This document shows positions 5,428 to 6,844 of a stretch of DNA of 6,844 nt, piece after piece. Position 1 is the first letter of the stretch. Each line of letters starts with the position of its first letter. The DNA is from UBA3103 sp002365855 (GTDB lineage: Bacteria; Bacillota; Desulfotomaculia; Desulfotomaculales; Pelotomaculaceae), in the NCBI GenBank assembly GCA_030627625.1, contig DAOURR010000085.1, forward strand, positions 1-6,844, given 5' to 3'. Under the pieces are notes generated by a model. The model was given only the letters and a program-made list of their open reading frames with translations, did no database searches and was not told the origin of the DNA. The position numbers were made by a program, and so were the translations under genes.

Positions 5428-6590
5428 TGTATACGCTTGGATACCTGGGACCTAGAGGCACTTTTTCAGAGGAAGCCGCCTGTCGTTATATGGATGGTAG
5501 AGAAGGCGAAATTGCGGACTGCTCCTCATTGGAAGAAATCTTTACCCGGGTCGCGGACGGAAGGTTGGATGAAGGGGTGGTCCCGGTTGAAAATTCAACG
5601 GAGGGCGCTGTTGGAGCTGTACTTGACCTTTTGGCAGGCCCGTTTGACCTGGCAGTTCGCGGTGAGATATTTTTGACCGTCCGCCAGTCTTTAATGACCC
5701 GCCCGGGAATAAAGCTTGAGCAGGTGGAAGGAGTCTTTTCACATTCTCAGGCCTTAGCACAATGCCGTAATTTTCTTCATAGAGAGCTTCCTGCAGCTTC
5801 GTTAACCGAGTGTTCCAGTACGGCGGCCGCTGCTACGCGGGTAGCCGCCAGTACCCGTCCCTGGGCCGCCCTCGGCCCTGTCAGGGCTGCTGCTGAGTAT
5901 GGCCTGCACGTTATTATACCCGCTGCCAACGATTACCCGGATAACGTGACTCGCTTCTGGGTAGTGGGAAGGGAGCAGTTATCTTCTTCAGTGGAAACAG
6001 GTTACAGGACATCTCTTATTTTTGGCGTTGGGGACCGGCCCGGAGCGCTATATGCCGTACTTCGTGAATTTGCGATACGTGGTATTAATCTGACACGTAT
6101 TGAATCAAGACCTGCGAAAAAAAACTTGGGTGATTACTTATTCTTTATCGATCTTATGGGTGGGCAGAGCCAGCCCAAGGTTCGGGAGGCGTTGCGAGAG
6201 GTGGCTTCTCTAACCATGGGTTTGAAGGTTTTGGGCTCCTACCCGGCATATAACCACTCCGGCTCAATAACACCCAGCCATGGGGTGAATGATCCCGCGG
6301 AAGCCCTCGTTACCCTCCGGCATGAGTTGGACGTGTTAGATGCTCAAATAGTAGAATTGCTGGTGCATCGCACCCGGCTGGTCGACCGGATAGCCATGCA
6401 TAAACAGAGTGCGCGAAATGTTAGAGACCCGGCAAGAGAAAATCAGATCTTATCGCGTGTTAATCAACTTTCACTGGCCGGAGGCGGAGATCCAAAATTG
6501 GCAGAAGAAGTATGGAAAGTGATTTTAGATCATTCAGTGCATCGTCAAACAGCTCGATTGGCTTCCGGTGCAACCCCCATGAACAGTTAG
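5427..6590 (+). CDS. pheA: Prephenate dehydratase-ACT-chorismate mutase fusion protein
   Basis: Converts chorismate to prephenate and prephenate to phenylpyruvate, the last common and first Phe-specific steps. ATG 5427 overlaps the aroF stop (TAATG), with GGGGGAGGA 8-10 bases upstream, so the two are translationally coupled. The product has 387 residues in three parts. The prephenate dehydratase domain is about 1-180, with GPRGTFSEEAA (8-18), VPVENSTEGAVG (52-63), FSHSQALAQC (104-113) and the catalytic Thr-Arg-Phe at 175-177. The ACT domain is about 194-275, with GDRPGALY (202-209) and the ESRP motif (226-229) associated with Phe feedback. The AroQ-type chorismate mutase domain is about 288-378, with LRHELDVLDAQIVELL (297-312), Arg298, Lys326 and RDPARENQIL (333-342) marking active-site positions. 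The chorismate mutase is at the C-terminus, whereas the classical P-protein has it at the N-terminus. Regulation is probably dual: the T-box on transcription, and Phe binding to the ACT domain (inferred). Confidence 0.93.
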   Translation: MYTLGYLGPRGTFSEEAACRYMDGREGEIADCSSLEEIFTRVADGRLDEGVVPVENSTEGAVGAVLDLLAGPFDLAVRGEIFLTVRQSLMTRPGIKLEQVEGVFSHSQALAQCRNFLHRELPAASLTECSSTAAAATRVAASTRPWAALGPVRAAAEYGLHVIIPAANDYPDNVTRFWVVGREQLSSSVETGYRTSLIFGVGDRPGALYAVLREFAIRGINLTRIESRPAKKNLGDYLFFIDLMGGQSQPKVREALREVASLTMGLKVLGSYPAYNHSGSITPSHGVNDPAEALVTLRHELDVLDAQIVELLVHRTRLVDRIAMHKQSARNVRDPARENQILSRVNQLSLAGGGDPKLAEEVWKVILDHSVHRQTARLASGATPMNS

Positions 6591-6621
6591 CCGGCCTGCT
6601 TTCGCGTTTTGTCCTACCGCA

Positions 6622-6653
6622 AGTGCGACAAGGGACGGTTTTCTTGTCGCACT
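6622..6653. repeat. Perfect 11-bp inverted repeat after pheA, REP-like
   Basis: AGTGCGACAAG (6622-6632) and CTTGTCGCACT (6643-6653) are perfect reverse complements around a 10-base loop GGACGGTTTT. The hairpin is strong and lies 32 bases after the pheA stop, so it could stabilise or help end the transcript, but no T-run follows the 3' arm and it is not a standard terminator. The 'acaagggacggtt...cttgt' pattern resembles dispersed REP/RAYT-type palindromes seen in clostridial genomes (from memory). Confidence 0.55.
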
Positions 6654-6844
6654 CTCTGTCTCATAAACAACACGATAAACATAGACTAGGTCTGCGTTAT
6701 GGGAGGATACTGAGTTGGTCAAGGTATAGACTGCGCAGGCTGGATGTCAGGGGGCCGGGTAAGCCGTTTCCCACAGGATGCCCTTCTATTTCCACAAGGG
6801 GCATTATGCCAAGTAGAGAATTGGTCAAAAAAGCCTCCCTGGAG
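6654..6844 (+). other. Downstream region, with a possible start of another gene at the window edge
   Basis: No established gene. An ATG at 6806, preceded by AAGGGG, opens a frame reading MPSRELVKKASLE to the window edge, which looks like an acceptable N-terminus, but 13 codons are too few to identify it. A hairpin, ATGCCCTT (6778-6785) with AAGGGGCAT (6796-6804), sits directly over that ribosome binding site. Another frame open from ATG 6744 also reaches the edge but has no good ribosome binding site. If genuine, a gene starting here could belong to the same aromatic biosynthesis operon. Confidence 0.2.

Overview
The window looks like a chromosomal segment of an anaerobic Firmicute, most likely a Clostridia/Peptococcaceae-type organism. 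The evidence is a T-box leader driving aromatic amino acid genes, strong GGAGG-type ribosome binding sites, a clostridial iron-sulfur-flavoprotein-like reductase gene, a remnant resembling an anaerobic acyl-CoA alcohol dehydrogenase, and short REP-like palindromes. No ribosomal RNA, tRNA or CRISPR is visible. The genus is inference.

Left part (1-2450, minus strand, GC-rich). A compact operon reads from right to left: an unrecognised protein with an alpha-helical N-terminus (2450-1655, broken by one frameshift), a 405-residue P-loop ATPase (1651-434) and a second P-loop ATPase of the BrxD/DUF2791 type (441 to about 91). The genes are spaced by +3 and -8 bases, so they were one translational unit. 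The last gene stops after about 119 residues, where the sequence abruptly becomes AT-rich. This looks like an insertion or rearrangement boundary. The family and architecture suggest a BREX-related or other ATPase-based (possibly anti-phage) system that is now damaged. This is the best candidate for an undescribed system here.

Middle part (2451-3660). There is about 250 bp without a gene, then a 3' remnant of a medium-chain alcohol dehydrogenase. It abuts an AT-rich flavodoxin-fold reductase gene that has lost its normal ATG (ATT stands in its place) and carries a one-base frameshift near its 3' end. Upstream of it is a 9-bp inverted repeat that overlaps a possible promoter. This stretch reads as decaying accessory DNA.

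Right part (3661-6844, plus strand). A GC-rich block of stem-loops (3661-3836) is followed by a promoter and an approximately 430-nt leader. The leader holds a complete T-box riboswitch with a Phe (UUC) specifier and terminator, then a second T-box antiterminator/terminator module that lacks a recognisable Stem I. The leader controls a two-gene operon: aroF (type Ibeta DAHP synthase, with an N-terminal regulatory domain) and a pheA-like gene encoding prephenate dehydratase-ACT-chorismate mutase, which overlap by one base (TAATG). Together they cover the entry step of the shikimate pathway and the two steps from chorismate to phenylpyruvate, so uncharged tRNA-Phe would switch on both. A perfect 11-bp inverted repeat follows pheA. 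The last 250 bases hold no gene I can establish.
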